Assembly (NCBI GenBank): GCA_032622095.1
Contig: CP136067.1
Location: forward strand, 178,782,556-178,846,555
DNA length: 64,000 nucleotides
Direction of reading: 5' to 3'
From: Siphonodentalium dalli
Lineage: Eukaryota > Mollusca > Scaphopoda > Gadilida > Siphonodentaliidae
Numbering within the stretch: the first letter of the stretch is position 1; every line of letters begins with the position of its first letter. Both the position numbers and the translations under genes were made by a program. The notes under the pieces were generated by a model that saw only the letters and a list, made by a program, of their open reading frames with translations, had not been told where the DNA came from and did not search any database. Positions 21,661 through 31,987 of this stretch are shown here, piece after piece.

Positions 21661-22700
21661 TCTCCTATATATTTTGAGAACTACGTATATATATGTGTGT
21701 GTTTGTCCTCTATAGAATCGAAAACGGCTGGCTCGATTGAGCTCAAATTTCCCATCCAAGGGTAAAAACGCACGGAAATCGTCGTCGCGGCGTTTTGGAG
21801 AAGCTCTGAGCACTCATTCTCCACTCCCAATCACAAAAAACGGCACTGCGGGGGTTAATCACGTGATAATTTAATGAGCGTTTGTATATGACGCGTCGCT
21901 ATAAAAGAGCGTTTGTTTACAATTCAACGCAACGTTATCGTTCGAAATTTAGCATCCAAAACATTTCTTTCATCAAAAACATAATTACGTGCTGGACGTC
22001 ATTTTAAGAATATGTAAGTATTACACACAGAAACACCAAGTCTCAGCTTAAAATTTTGAAAAATAAGAGTTTTATCGACATAAATCGATTTTAATGGAAA
22101 AATTTAATTTCTTCCATCTAAAACATAATTACGTGTTGGACTGTGTCATTTTAAGAACATCTAAGTAGTAGACGCAGACACACGAAGTCTCAGCTTGAAA
22201 TTTTGAAAAATAACAGTTTTATCGACATAAATCGATTTGAATGCGAAATCCTTCACCCGCTCCAGAACGAAATGTCTCCCGAGGAGCGCAGCTCCGAGGC
22301 ATTCGTCCCATGAAAATTCTATGAAAGCAAAATGGTCAACTCGGGATGGGTCAACCGATTGAGCCCAAACTTGCTACCTATGGGTACTTTTGTCCCGAAA
22401 GTGTCACGGACGGGTCAAATCGTGACCCCGACGCGACATTGACCTTCAAACTGGTCAATTCAAGGTCAAATGGGGTAAAACTGGCGGATTTCTGTACTTT
22501 TGTCCGGGGAGTGTATTGGACGGGTCAAATCATGACCACGACCTGACCTTGACCTACAAAATTGTCAGTTTAAGGTCAAATCGGGTAAAACTTGCTGATT
22601 TCGACGAAATTTAGTGCAAATGCAGCACATGTGTCTCGGAACCTGCTTTTTCGAACAAAGTCATGGGACGAATGCCGCCAGTGGCGGGCTAACCTGCTAG
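21661..22700 (+). mobile_element. Helitron array unit f
   Basis: Starts TCTCCTATATATTTTGAGAA and ends with the CCGCCAGTGGCGG hairpin and CTAG (22697-22700). It holds a direct duplication of about 125 bases (about 21960-22090 and 22100-22237, sharing AAAACATAATTACGTG and CATAAATCGATTT). Confidence 0.78.
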
Positions 22701-23767
22701 TCTATACTATATATTTTGAGACTTCGTATATATGTGTGTATATATGTGTGTGGGTACTTCATAGAATCCAAAACGCGTGTAAAGATTGAGCTCAAACTTC
22801 CTATGTAAGTGTCAAATCCCACCGAAACGACCGTGGTCGCGGTTTAGTGAAGCTCAGAGCACACGTTCTCCAATCTCAAATCACCGCAAAGGCACGGCGT
22901 GGGTTAATCAAGTGATTATTTAATGAGCGTTTGTTTTTGACGCATCTCTATAAAGAGCGTCTGTTTCCCATTCAACGTTATTGGCATCTGCAGAGTTATA
23001 CGGGAACGCAAACGTTATCGCTCGAAATTTATTCCCTGCGAGCACGGATGGCGCGCTTTGTTTTTACAGTATATACCTTTGGTATATACCGAAATCATCC
23101 CAGATAATCACGAATATAGCATTAGATTTCTCCCCAGATATACCGTTATAAAGCTACTGGAATCTGCCAATCTACTATTAATATGTGTGTATATATGTGG
23201 GTACTTCATAGAATCGAAAACGCGTGTAGGAACGGGCATCCCCACGGCAATGTCGGTAAATATATATGAGTGTGTCCTTTATAGACTCGAACCGATTGAG
23301 CTCAAACTTGCTAAATATTTACTGGGAAATTCCAGGCAATGCCGATTGAGCTCAAACTTGCTACCTATGGGAAGTGTCATATATATGTGTGTGTCCTTTA
23401 TAGACTCGAACCGATTGAGCTCAAACTTGCTAAATACGGGAAGTGTCATGGACGGGTTCATTGAAAAACAAAAACAAATCGGGTAAAATTGAAAAACAAA
23501 ATTAAAAAGGCACAATTAACTCCTTGAAAAACCAAAAAAAATCGGGTAAAATTTAAAAACAAAAAATTCAATTAAAAAATTAAAAAAGCACAATTAACTC
23601 ATTGAAAAACAAAATAATTAACTCATTGAAAAACAAAAAATTGTCATGTTTCTGACTATTGCCGAAATTTGCTGCAAATGCAGCACAAGTGTCTCGGAAC
23701 CTGTTGCAATTGTTTTTTCGAACAAAGCCATGGGACGAATGCCGCCAGTGGCGGGCTAACCTGCTAG
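22701..23767 (+). mobile_element. Helitron array unit g (with internal repeats of its own 5' end)
   Basis: Starts TCTATACTATATATTTTGAG and ends with the CCGCCAGTGGCGG hairpin and CTAG (23764-23767). Internally, 5'-end-like pieces (TATATGTGTGTCCTTTATAG, GACTCGAACCGATTGAGCTC) recur at about 23175, 23265 and 23380, indicating duplicated or nested starts. Confidence 0.75.
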
Positions 23768-24404
23768 TCTACTATATATTTTAAGACTTCCGTGTATATG
23801 TGTGTGTCCTTTATAGACTCGAAAACGGCTCGACCGATTGAGCCCAAACTTCCTATCTAGGGTAAAAAGCCACGGGAAGTGTCATCGCACCGCTTCTGGG
23901 AACACCCGAGCATTCACTCATTCACCCTTCAACTGCCACCGTAATGGGGATTGATGGGTTAATCGCGTGATAATTAATGAGCGTTTATATATGAGGCGTC
24001 GCTATTAAAGAGCGTTTATCTACTTTAGTGAAACTACGGCATACAGTTTGACCGTCTCGGAAACTGGGGATATCGGGACGAAATTTCGTACTTAGATTTT
24101 CGTCGGGGCAGTTTGTCCGCCCGAGGTGACCTTGACCTTGAAATATTTGTGTCGGGTTATTTTGTCTACCCAACATGACCTTGACACGGGTACCCGCAAA
24201 TGACCTTGGGCGATATTCGGATATCAGCGGTGGCAGCGACGTGAAATTTGGTATGTGTGGCCACCCAACATGACCTTGAAACGTGTACCCGCAAATGATA
24301 GCATGCTGTCGGCGTGCCTGTACGGGGTTACCTTGAAAAACAAAAATTAATGGATCGACCAAAGCCATGGGACCAATCCCGCCAGTGGCGGGCTAATCTG
24401 CTAG
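23768..24404 (+). mobile_element. Helitron array unit h (last in array)
   Basis: Starts TCTACTATATATTTTAAGAC and ends CCGCCAGTGGCGGGCTAATCTGCTAG (hairpin plus CTAG at 24401-24404, quoted in two parts of the same terminus). It is followed by T and unique sequence, the expected Helitron 3' flank. Confidence 0.78.
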
Positions 24405-24564
24405 TTACTTTATAATTGGACTCCCGAACGTATTAAGGACCACGTAATGTTACAGACCCGACTATTTCTTTTTTATGAGCCATAAATATACCTTAATTTG
24501 AATCATTTCATTCCCGAACAATGTCATAACATTGAAGAAACTATATATATATATACTAAATATG

Positions 24565-24935
24565 AACGTCAACGTCACACAGCCCTTGGTGACATCTCCT
24601 TGATGATAACGTTATATGCTGTTTTTTTCGCGCCAAAAAGTTAGTCTTACAGTTGAACAATAAGAACGCGCGTTTCCACACATGTGTAGGCCTACGTGTA
24701 TGTATCGTTATTTTTAATGTTCACAAGTGGTGCGCCACGAGGCCATGAACCCAGCGTCCCTGTTTATCCCGGAATTCAGACTATCAAACATTTGGATAAA
24801 TCTTTGTTCAGTAATTCGTCTCTGAGAAGTATTGGCCAGTCCACCTTGGAGTACATGTACCCGCATGTCTGAAACAGAGTGTCCTGGTTCACCAAAGTGG
24901 ACAGCTGTGGGTATTCCAGCATCTCGTGAACGAAT
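24565..24935 (-). repeat. Left inverted copy of the Penelope-like 3' end
   Basis: On the minus strand this carries an open C-terminal coding fragment (24714-24935) with HFGEPGHSVSD, EQRFIQMFDSLNSGIN and a TAA, i.e. the end of the GIY-YIG domain, followed by the 3' untranslated part. It stays in one frame, unlike the upstream coding region of the main copy. Confidence 0.85.
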
Positions 24936-25096
24936 AAGTGAATCTGATTATCTGTTCTGGAAAAGGGATTGTCCTTTTGTCCGAGTGCTACTCTTGATAA
25001 CGTCCAACTGTGTGCTTCCGACGTCGACGTCTAAAAGAGTTCTTCTATATATGAACGCGATGATCTGGTTAAACCCCATGTTAGTGACGACCATAA
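24936..25096. other. Junction segment between inverted Penelope-like parts
   Basis: Lies between the inverted 3' copy and the start of the open RT frame. Its origin is not recognised; neither strand gives a clear Penelope-like motif. Confidence 0.4.
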
Positions 25097-26380
25097 ACGG
25101 CCACGTGGACTCCACCATCTGGTAGAAATTCAAAACTGGATGCTTATATACATGTAGATGTAGTTAGAAACAGGGCAAAACGTGAAATTCTCTCAAAAAG
25201 CTACAGAAATGTTCGGAACTTGAACCTTGCTGAAAAACGCGCGATATCTGACCTCAGAAATAACGACGATATAGTTATCAAACCTGCCGACAAGGGTGGC
25301 GCCACCGTCATCTTGAACAAATCAGACTACCTTACGGAAGCATCTCGCCAACTTTCTAATCCAGATTACTACATTACCCTAGACAATGATCCAACCCAAC
25401 GATTCAAGCATGAACTAGCCAAAATTGTCAGTGATATAACGCAAGATGTAACAAAGATTGGGTCACTCAATGTTCTCGAACGTCGTCATGCTAAGTTCTA
25501 CCTTCTTCCCAAAATTCATAAGCAGTCAGTCCCAGGAAGACCGATTGTTTCTGTTATCGGGAGTGTCACGGAAAAAGCATCAAATCATGTCGACAGCGTG
25601 TTGAAACCTATTGTACAGAACTCAAATAGCTTCGTTAAGGACACTACTGATTTTTTAAACAGGCTGTCCGCCGTCAACGATGTTGGAAATAACATTTCAT
25701 TCTTCAACATATCTACTTTGGTGATCAGTTTTACCTTCAAAAAATGGGAACAGCGATGGGGACACAGATGGCCCCACAGTACGCGAATGTGTTTATGGCC
25801 GACCTCGAGGAGAAATTTCTGGGGGGCCCAGACCCTTAAACCGCGCATGTATCTCCGTTTCATTGATGATGTATTCATGCTCTGGGACCATGGCGTTGAA
25901 TCGCTGGAAAATTTCGCGGATGCGTTCAATGAATTCCACCCAACAATTAAGTTCACCATGGAACATTCATCATCTGATATAAACTTTCTGGACGTCAAGG
26001 TCAAAATTTCCGACGGCCAGATAAACACAGAAGTTTATAGAAAATCTACCGACAGATATACTCACCTCCATCCCACGAGTTTCCACCAGAATCACACTAA
26101 GCGTTCTGTTGTCTATAGCCAAAGTCTGAGGTATTCGCGAATTAATTCCGATGAGAAGACCCGTGATGACCAACTTAAAACATTATCATCTGCGTTCGTC
26201 GAGCGTGGGTATGATAGAAAACTTGTACAGAGAGAGGTGGACAAAGCGAAAGCAAAGGACAGAAAGGATTTGCTCACGTACAACACAAAGGGACTGTCCG
26301 ATCGTATTCCTCTTGTAGTGACATACCACCCACGTTTAGAGAAATACGAAACATTGTTAGTAACTTACGGAGTCGCATGA
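25097..26380 (+). pseudogene. Penelope-like reverse transcriptase, 5'-truncated and broken
   Basis: The frame is open from 25097 (after TAA at 25094-25096) without an ATG. In order it shows WTPPSGRNSKLDAYIHV, NLAEKRAISDLRNN, DIVIKPADKGGATVIL (RT1 region), FYLLPKIHKQSVPGRPIVS (RT2 region), and YLRFIDDVFMLW with the catalytic DD at 25865-25870. Between about 25690 and 25845 the frame is wrong. The conserved [18 protein letters not shown] segment is in another frame, and the usual first catalytic-Asp motif (D-x-x-x-LYTNIP type) is missing, so there is an internal deletion plus compensating shifts. The frame stops at 26380, while PEIPIVATRQPPNLK continues in a different frame at about 26425-26465. 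Not functional. Confidence 0.88.
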
Positions 26381-26587
26381 TATGCTTACTGATGACAATT
26401 ACTTGGCGAAGGTATTCCCAGAAATACCAATAGTCGCTACTCGCCAACCACCTAATTTAAAATGTTAAATTGTGTCATCTTCCATTAACTCTGGTGGAAA
26501 CAATATACCTGCAGGATTACCTACAGTAATAACGATATTTACACAAAATCCGGTCCGAAATTCAACCCTGCCGGTTCGTATTCCAGT

Positions 26588-26922
26588 GTGTCGAGTGGGA
26601 TTGTTTACTATATGTCGTGTGCGAAATGTCCCAATGTACATTACATTGGTGAGACGGGACAGCCGTTGAGTAAACAAATAACAGGACATATCAACACAAC
26701 ATTCGTTCACGAGATGCTGGAATATCCACAGCTGTCCACTTTGGCGCACCAGGACACTCTGTTTCAGACATGCGGGTACAAGTACCCCAAGGTGGACTGG
26801 CCAATACTTCTCAGAGACGAATTACTGAACAAAGATTTATCCAAATGTTTTACAGTCTGAATTCCGGGATAAACAGGGACGCTGGGTTCATGGCCTCGTG
26901 GCGCACCACATCTGAACATTAA
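26588..26922 (+). pseudogene. Penelope-like GIY-YIG endonuclease domain (frameshifted)
   Basis: The first half reads SSGIVYYMSCAKCPNVHYIGETGQPLSK, the GIY and YIG elements with the Cys pair typical of Penelope endonucleases. A frameshift between about 26665 and 26704 moves the rest (AVHFGAPGHSVSD, EQRFIQMFYSLNSGIN, stop at 26920-26922) into another frame. This domain cuts target DNA for priming in active relatives. Confidence 0.85.
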
Positions 26923-27072
26923 TAATAACGATACATACACGTAGGCCTACACATGTGTGGAAACGCGCGTTCTTATTGTTCAAATTGTAAGACTAACTTT
27001 TTGGCGCGAAAAAACAGCATATAACGTTATCATCAAGGAGATGTCACCAAGGGCTGTGTGACGTTGACGTTA
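26701..27072 (+). repeat. Right inverted copy of the Penelope-like 3' end
   Basis: The inverse partner of 24565-24935, differing at scattered positions and small indels. It includes CCGGGATAAACAGGGACG, ATACACGTAGGCCTACACAT and TGACGTTGACGTTA. Confidence 0.88.
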
Positions 27073-27091
27073 CGCCAAACTTTGTTCAACT

Positions 27092-27145
27092 GTATATTGA
27101 TGTAACTCCATTTGCATATATACCTGAAAAAGGGGAAACCCGAAA
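27092..27145 (+). ncRNA. Degenerate hammerhead-ribozyme-like core (candidate)
   Basis: GTATAT (27092-27097) can pair with ATATAC (27118-27123). Then come CTGAAAA (consensus CUGANGA), GGG-GAAA-CCC as a stem II, and GAAA. Penelope-like terminal repeats are known to carry hammerhead motifs. Here G8 is A, there is an extra A before stem II, and no good stem III/cleavage triplet is seen, so activity is unlikely. Confidence 0.35.
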
Positions 27146-27298
27146 GCTCGTGTGTTAAATACATAAAATAGGTCTTAAAAAGTGTTACTCTTCATATTTA
27201 TTAATTATCAGCAGGCCTATACTACAGTGGGGAAAATGTCACGAATAGCTAATCAATATCCATGACTTTGGAAAGTCTTTTTATGGTATATAATGTCC

Positions 27299-28704
27299 TA
27301 GATCATGCCATGAATCTCTATACTCTGGTTAACCCTTTACCCAACAGAACGGCCCTGTGCCAATGCATTCTCTTATATATGCGAGTCGACCATATGTCGC
27401 CTCGCATATATAAGAGAATGCATTGGCTTAACACATATTAAAAATGATAAAATTGTCAAAGAATGTAGAAAAATATTATACAAATTGTTAAAAAAGATTT
27501 TGTTTAGGCCAATGCATTATCTCATATATGCGAGGCGACCTATGGTCGACTCGCATATTTAAGAGAATGCATTGGCACAGGGTATAACTGTAACCATCAC
27601 AATGTGGTCAATGAACCGGTTCCAATGATATCCATATTTGTATGGTGTTATTGTCTTATTGAGACAGACCGATGATATTTTAGGCTTTTGAAGCTTTATT
27701 TGGGAGTTTTTGCCGTTTCGTTGGGTAAAGGGTTAACGCCCGTAGCTATCATATTCCACCAGTACAAACTTTGTGATGTTCTGACCCGTTATGACAAGGA
27801 ACTTTATAACATTGAACAAACAAGGCAGGCAATATATTTCTTTGTTAATACGTGTTCCTCAATAATCTATTTCACGTTAGGGGGTGGTCCCAGCTCGAGA
27901 TTGCATGCTTCTCTATGACTTTTGTGAGCCGGTATCGCAATAAATATTGAATTAATTACCCAGGAGAAATTCCATAATTGTAAGCGACGCAAAGCAAAAT
28001 AGCTCACAAAGTCACTTAAAATCGTGCAATTTCGAGTTGGGACCTTCAGCTACAGTGAAGAACATTATTAAAGGTACGGTTGGCCTTGGCGGTGGGTATC
28101 CTGTGAAAATATTTCCACCCGTCAAAAACCGCCACAAACAGAAAGAACATCAAAATGTAGACAGACTTTGTCCGTATGTAAATAAGAAATATCGCATAAA
28201 CAGTATGTTATTCTCATATGTTTAACCATTGTTATGTAAACAAAAGCATAAAAAGTTACTTTTCTGGTGTGTGTTTATATTATGATGGTAATCATAAAGA
28301 GCGTTCTTTGTTGGTGAATTCCTGATATGGAACTAATAAAGAGCGTTTATGCCATTTGTGTGTGATTAGCCAGTAGCATTGTGCTGTCCTCTGTAACCCA
28401 ATCAGGCTCTTGCTTAGGTAAAATATAGTAGGTATTTATGACAACATGGTCATGGTATATATGAACGAAACTGTGTGCGTTTTAATGTTTTTCTGTTTAC
28501 GGTGTTTGGAACAAATATGAATATTTTCGACAATTAAGGCTCACGTGCCTTTAAGGAACAGGTAATAACTAAGAAATATATTCCCCGCGTTATTTTTCAA
28601 CTTTATAAGGTTTCCTTTCAAAACTTCAAAAAGTTCCCAGGTTTTGTACTGGTAGAATATGACCTCTCGGGCGTTAACCAGAGCAGAGATTCATGGCATG
28701 ATCT
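27299..28704. mobile_element. MULE-like TIR element with 9-bp target duplication, carrying a nested MITE
   Basis: The ends are TAGATCATGCCATGAATCTC and GATTCATGGCATGATCTA, with TIRs about 75 bases long that run inward to the ACCAGTACAAA block. ATAATGTCC is duplicated exactly at 27290-27298 and 28705-28713. A 9-bp duplication with long TIRs fits MULEs. The left TIR is interrupted at TTAA by the piggyBac-type MITE at 27333-27732; without it the element is about 1.0 kb. The interior shares about 300 bases with 14905-15225. No transposase frame was seen. Confidence 0.75.
27333..27732 (+). mobile_element. piggyBac-type MITE, copy C (nested)
   Basis: TTAA (27329-27332), CCCTTTACCCAACA ... TTGGGTAAAGGG, TTAA (27733-27736). 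It carries two long palindromes (27357-27425, 27509-27581) of the GCCAATGCATTCTCTTATAT type. The uninterrupted right TIR of the host element reads GGGCGTTAACCAGAG, which is the pre-insertion form of this site. Confidence 0.88.
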
Positions 28705-28713
28705 AATAATGTC

Positions 28714-28998
28714 CTTGTAAATTTGTTCGACATATTCTGTTCGACGGATGCCACACAGCAATAAACTATTATGCTTATTTTGGGGGTTGAAAGCTATACG
28801 GGGCTTTGAAACTTACTGTTTTCACAACGGGAACTTCATTATTATGAATCTTCAGCGTCAAGTTACTTTGTCGTGCGAATTCTGAAAAATAACAACGAAC
28901 AATATCAATCAATTAATGTCACATCAGCTTTTCCTGACAATACGTGACACGTGGTAATGATATATCGTATAATCAGTTACAATGTCTCCAGTTGTATG
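28714..28998. other. No gene recognised
   Basis: Spacer between two transposons; nothing supported. Confidence 0.4.
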
Positions 28999-30112
28999 CA
29001 GGGACTTGGCGAGAGGGTATCCCTTGCGGGGTGTCCGCCTTGGGAAATTCCAACTGCACCCCCCCCCCCTTCCGTTGAATCAGAATCAGACCAAACACAA
29101 GTTTTGCATAATTCCATTTGCACCCCCCCCCCCCCCCATTCATAAACCATGGTTCTATATTCCCGGTATGGAGAACATTAAGATATTTTAACCTAAAAAA
29201 ATGCATAAATCCTAACATTTAATGATCTAACTCCAAACAAATACACACGGCTACGGACAAGAAACCAGGACACACCGGGCTGACCATGGTTGTTCGGCCC
29301 GGTGTGAGAAAATATTGAAAACTATACAAGAAAGTCTCAAATCCTAGCATCTAAACTGGCTGGCCTCAACTGAAGCTTTCCTAGTGTTGGAAATTTCAAA
29401 CCTCAAACTCCCCATTTCAGTCCACAAGTTTGACCAAATGTAGTAAAACATTGTTTTGTTAAACTAATTAGCAGTTTTCTATTGGCCACGAGGGAGGGGC
29501 AATGACACACCGGGCCGACCATGGTTCGGCCAGGTATGGGAAAATTGTGAAATCTGAACAAGAAAATCGCAAAATCCTAGCATCTAGACTAGCCTCAAGC
29601 TTTCCTATAGTTGGAAATTTCATACCTGACACACCCACTTAGGTTGGAAAATTTCCAACTGATGACAATTCCAATGACAATGTTAACCAAATGTATGACA
29701 ATATTGTTTTCTTGAATTAACTAGCAGTTTTTGACTGGCCATGGGGGAGGGACCAGGACACAAGCATTCCAAGTGTTGGAAATTTCCAACCTGTCACACC
29801 CCCCCCCCCCCCCAAGGTTGGAAAATTTCCATCTGATGAACATTTCAGTCCAAAATTTTGACCAAAATATGCAAATATTGGTCCAAAAAAAATAATAATA
29901 ATTCCCCCCAATAAATTGTTTGAAAATCAAACTACAAGAACATTTTTAACCTATTGCTGGTTTTGAAATTTCCAACTAATGTTTTGGCAGGTATGAAATT
30001 TCCAACTGTTGACAATTTTGACCAAAGTTGGGGGTGAGACACCCCCCCCCCCCCCCAAACGGGTGAGACACACCCCCCCCCCCCCCAAAACCCTCCTGTC
30101 GCCACGTCTCTG
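28999..30112. mobile_element. hAT-like element, 'CAGGGACGTGGCG' family
   Basis: The left end is CAGGGACTTGGCGAGAGG and the right end CCTCCTGTCGCCACGTCTCTG (its inverse form). The flanking octamers GTTGTATG (28991-28998) and GTTGTCTG (30113-30120) match at 7 of 8. The interior has long C-runs (29059, 29126, 29800, 30041, 30073) and about three diverged units of roughly 240 bases, each with CTAGCATCTA, TTGGAAATTTC and a GGCCAcGrGGGAGGG block. No coding sequence. Related pieces: 17260-17751, 34996-35199, 40203-41003 (inverted) and about 57630-57660. Confidence 0.75.
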
Positions 30113-30134
30113 GTTGTCTGGTATAGTGCGGTAC

Positions 30135-31987
30135 CAGGGGCCTATACTATGGAATTACAATTGCCGTGTTTCTCCACGTGGACAGCGTTAGTCGGTAATT
30201 TCCCAGTCTTGTAAAGCTAGACTTGTGTTCTATAGTACTCGAGCAATTGTGTTCTTGTAAATTCCTTGCATTGGATATTGGAATTTAACAATAGGCGATT
30301 ACCCTTTTTCACACCATATATCGTTGTGAACTGACTTATATAATGTTCTGGGAGAGCCATTCTGTAACTGGGATTCATTTCAGCAGCAAGCTGCTCGGTT
30401 GTTGTGGTGTTTGGAGTGTTAACATTACAAGTATACGAGGCTGAATTAGTGGTTGTCACCGCAATGAAACGCGTGCGAATGTCGATATTTCGGATTATCG
30501 CTTTATGTATTGCGCACTCATGCATTAACCCTTTCTCGACGTGCGAAGTTTCACCGTGTCAATACAATCGTAGTCATATTGGGATGATGGGTTCAAATTA
30601 CGCATGATGTAGATAGATATATTTTGAGATGGGGTTCATAAACATAGACAAATTGGCTTTGAGAAATAAGGGATTCCACATAAATTATGTTGTGACGGGG
30701 GCGATTCTCAGCAAAATACTCAACAATTGGGAATGTCATGCAGCGACGTTCAATGGGTGTTGGCGCATCACAATGATCTTCGTCCCAAAGTTAGTGATGA
30801 TTGATTTATGGGGGTAAATGGCAATTAGTTGAGAAGTTTCGATCGGTTGGAATTGTTGGTTTGGGGATTTTGTTTCCCAGGTTTTGTACTGGTAGAATAT
30901 GACCTCTCGTGCGTTGGAAATCTTGAGTAACCATTGCAGAATTTCAACCGAATGGGGTGCAAATATAGTTTTCTGGTTCAGGGAGGAGGTGTACTCGGGC
31001 AGCGGAGACCTTATACGTGAATGTTACCGCGATTTCATGGTAGAAAATGGCACTGAATTTAAAAATTAAGATTGGAGAATAGGTTATAATCATTACAATG
31101 ACTAAATTTTCCAGCTAATGTAACTGCAAATTATAATTTATACCACTAGTATGATGTTTTCCTACATTCAGTGTAATTTTGGTTGTTAAATCTAAGTTTC
31201 TACATAAACAAAAAGTTACACCGACCCTTTGGAAAATATACTTGAAATATATATGTTCACCCTTTTAACTTGGAAACATTTTTATCAGTATATTATCTCC
31301 GGCAATTCAGTTTGTTTTCAATTACATTGTACATGTATCGAAATCGTACGTATACGACAACCAGTTAAAATTTCCCTGCTCAATCTGACACTATAATCAC
31401 CATGTGTAGGTTTTTCTGTCGATGGGGTTTATTTGTGATCACTCTATCCGTCTCTATCCCTTTGTGTTCGTACATACATCGTTAAATATATTTGACCATG
31501 AACCATGTAAATTCAAGGAAAGACATGAAAAGCTATATATTGTCTTCTATGATGTAGGTCAATAAAACATCTATCTCTTATAACGAGCGTTCTCGCTTAC
31601 GATATTTTGTACTCGTGTTCAGCGTAAAATGTTGTAATCGTTTGTGTATTTTCGCGATGCTTGTGCCATTGGGATTATGGTGCACGCAAGTAGTTTTCGT
31701 GTTCCCATTGCCTATCATAACATTGACTTTATACATCCACTAAACCACTCGCCAAAATGACTAAAATATATTAATAGGCATTACTATATCCATTTATGTA
31801 TACTATTAGGGTAAGTTCCCTTTACCCATTAACAAGCGTTCGTCTCCACGCGCAGATAAACGGAAATCCATAGTACTGGATTTTATCTGTTCTTGTAAAT
31901 GACGGGGAATCGCACACACTTGTAAATTATCGTATCCATAGTATTCGACAGTTTGTCCACGTGGAGAAACACGGCAATTGTAATTCT
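30135..31987. mobile_element. TIR element, copy 1 of an end-to-end pair (hAT-like ends)
   Basis: The left terminus CAGGGGCCTATACTATGG plus the following bases to about 30182 (AATTACAATTGCCGTG, TTCTCCACGTGGAC) is the inverse of the right terminus (GTCCACGTGGAGAAAC to GTATAGGCCCC, about 31936-31987). The TIR is about 47 bases. The interior is non-coding and about 97% like copy 2 by eye. At about 30869-30913 copy 1 has a patch (TTCCCAGGTTTTGTACTGGT, AGAATATGACCTCTCG) identical to the TIR interior of the MULE-like element at 28628, absent from copy 2. Confidence 0.72.

Larger units (their letters stand above)
24565..27180 (+). mobile_element. Penelope-like element with inverted terminal copy, inactive
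   Basis: A Penelope-like retroelement body, with RT at 25097-26380 and GIY-YIG endonuclease at 26588-26922, is flanked by about 370 bases in inverted orientation (24565-24935 versus 26701-27072). Such terminal repeats, direct or inverted, are typical of this class, in which incomplete copies join the full one. The right end continues past the inverted repeat to CCTGAAAAAGGGGAAACC and an AT-rich tail (27124-27180). The element is broken by frameshifts and an internal RT deletion. Confidence 0.88.

Noticed and set aside
25220-25222. Start of the Penelope-like RT at this position
   Set aside because: The codon is TTG and the conserved N-terminal sequence continues in frame back to 25097.
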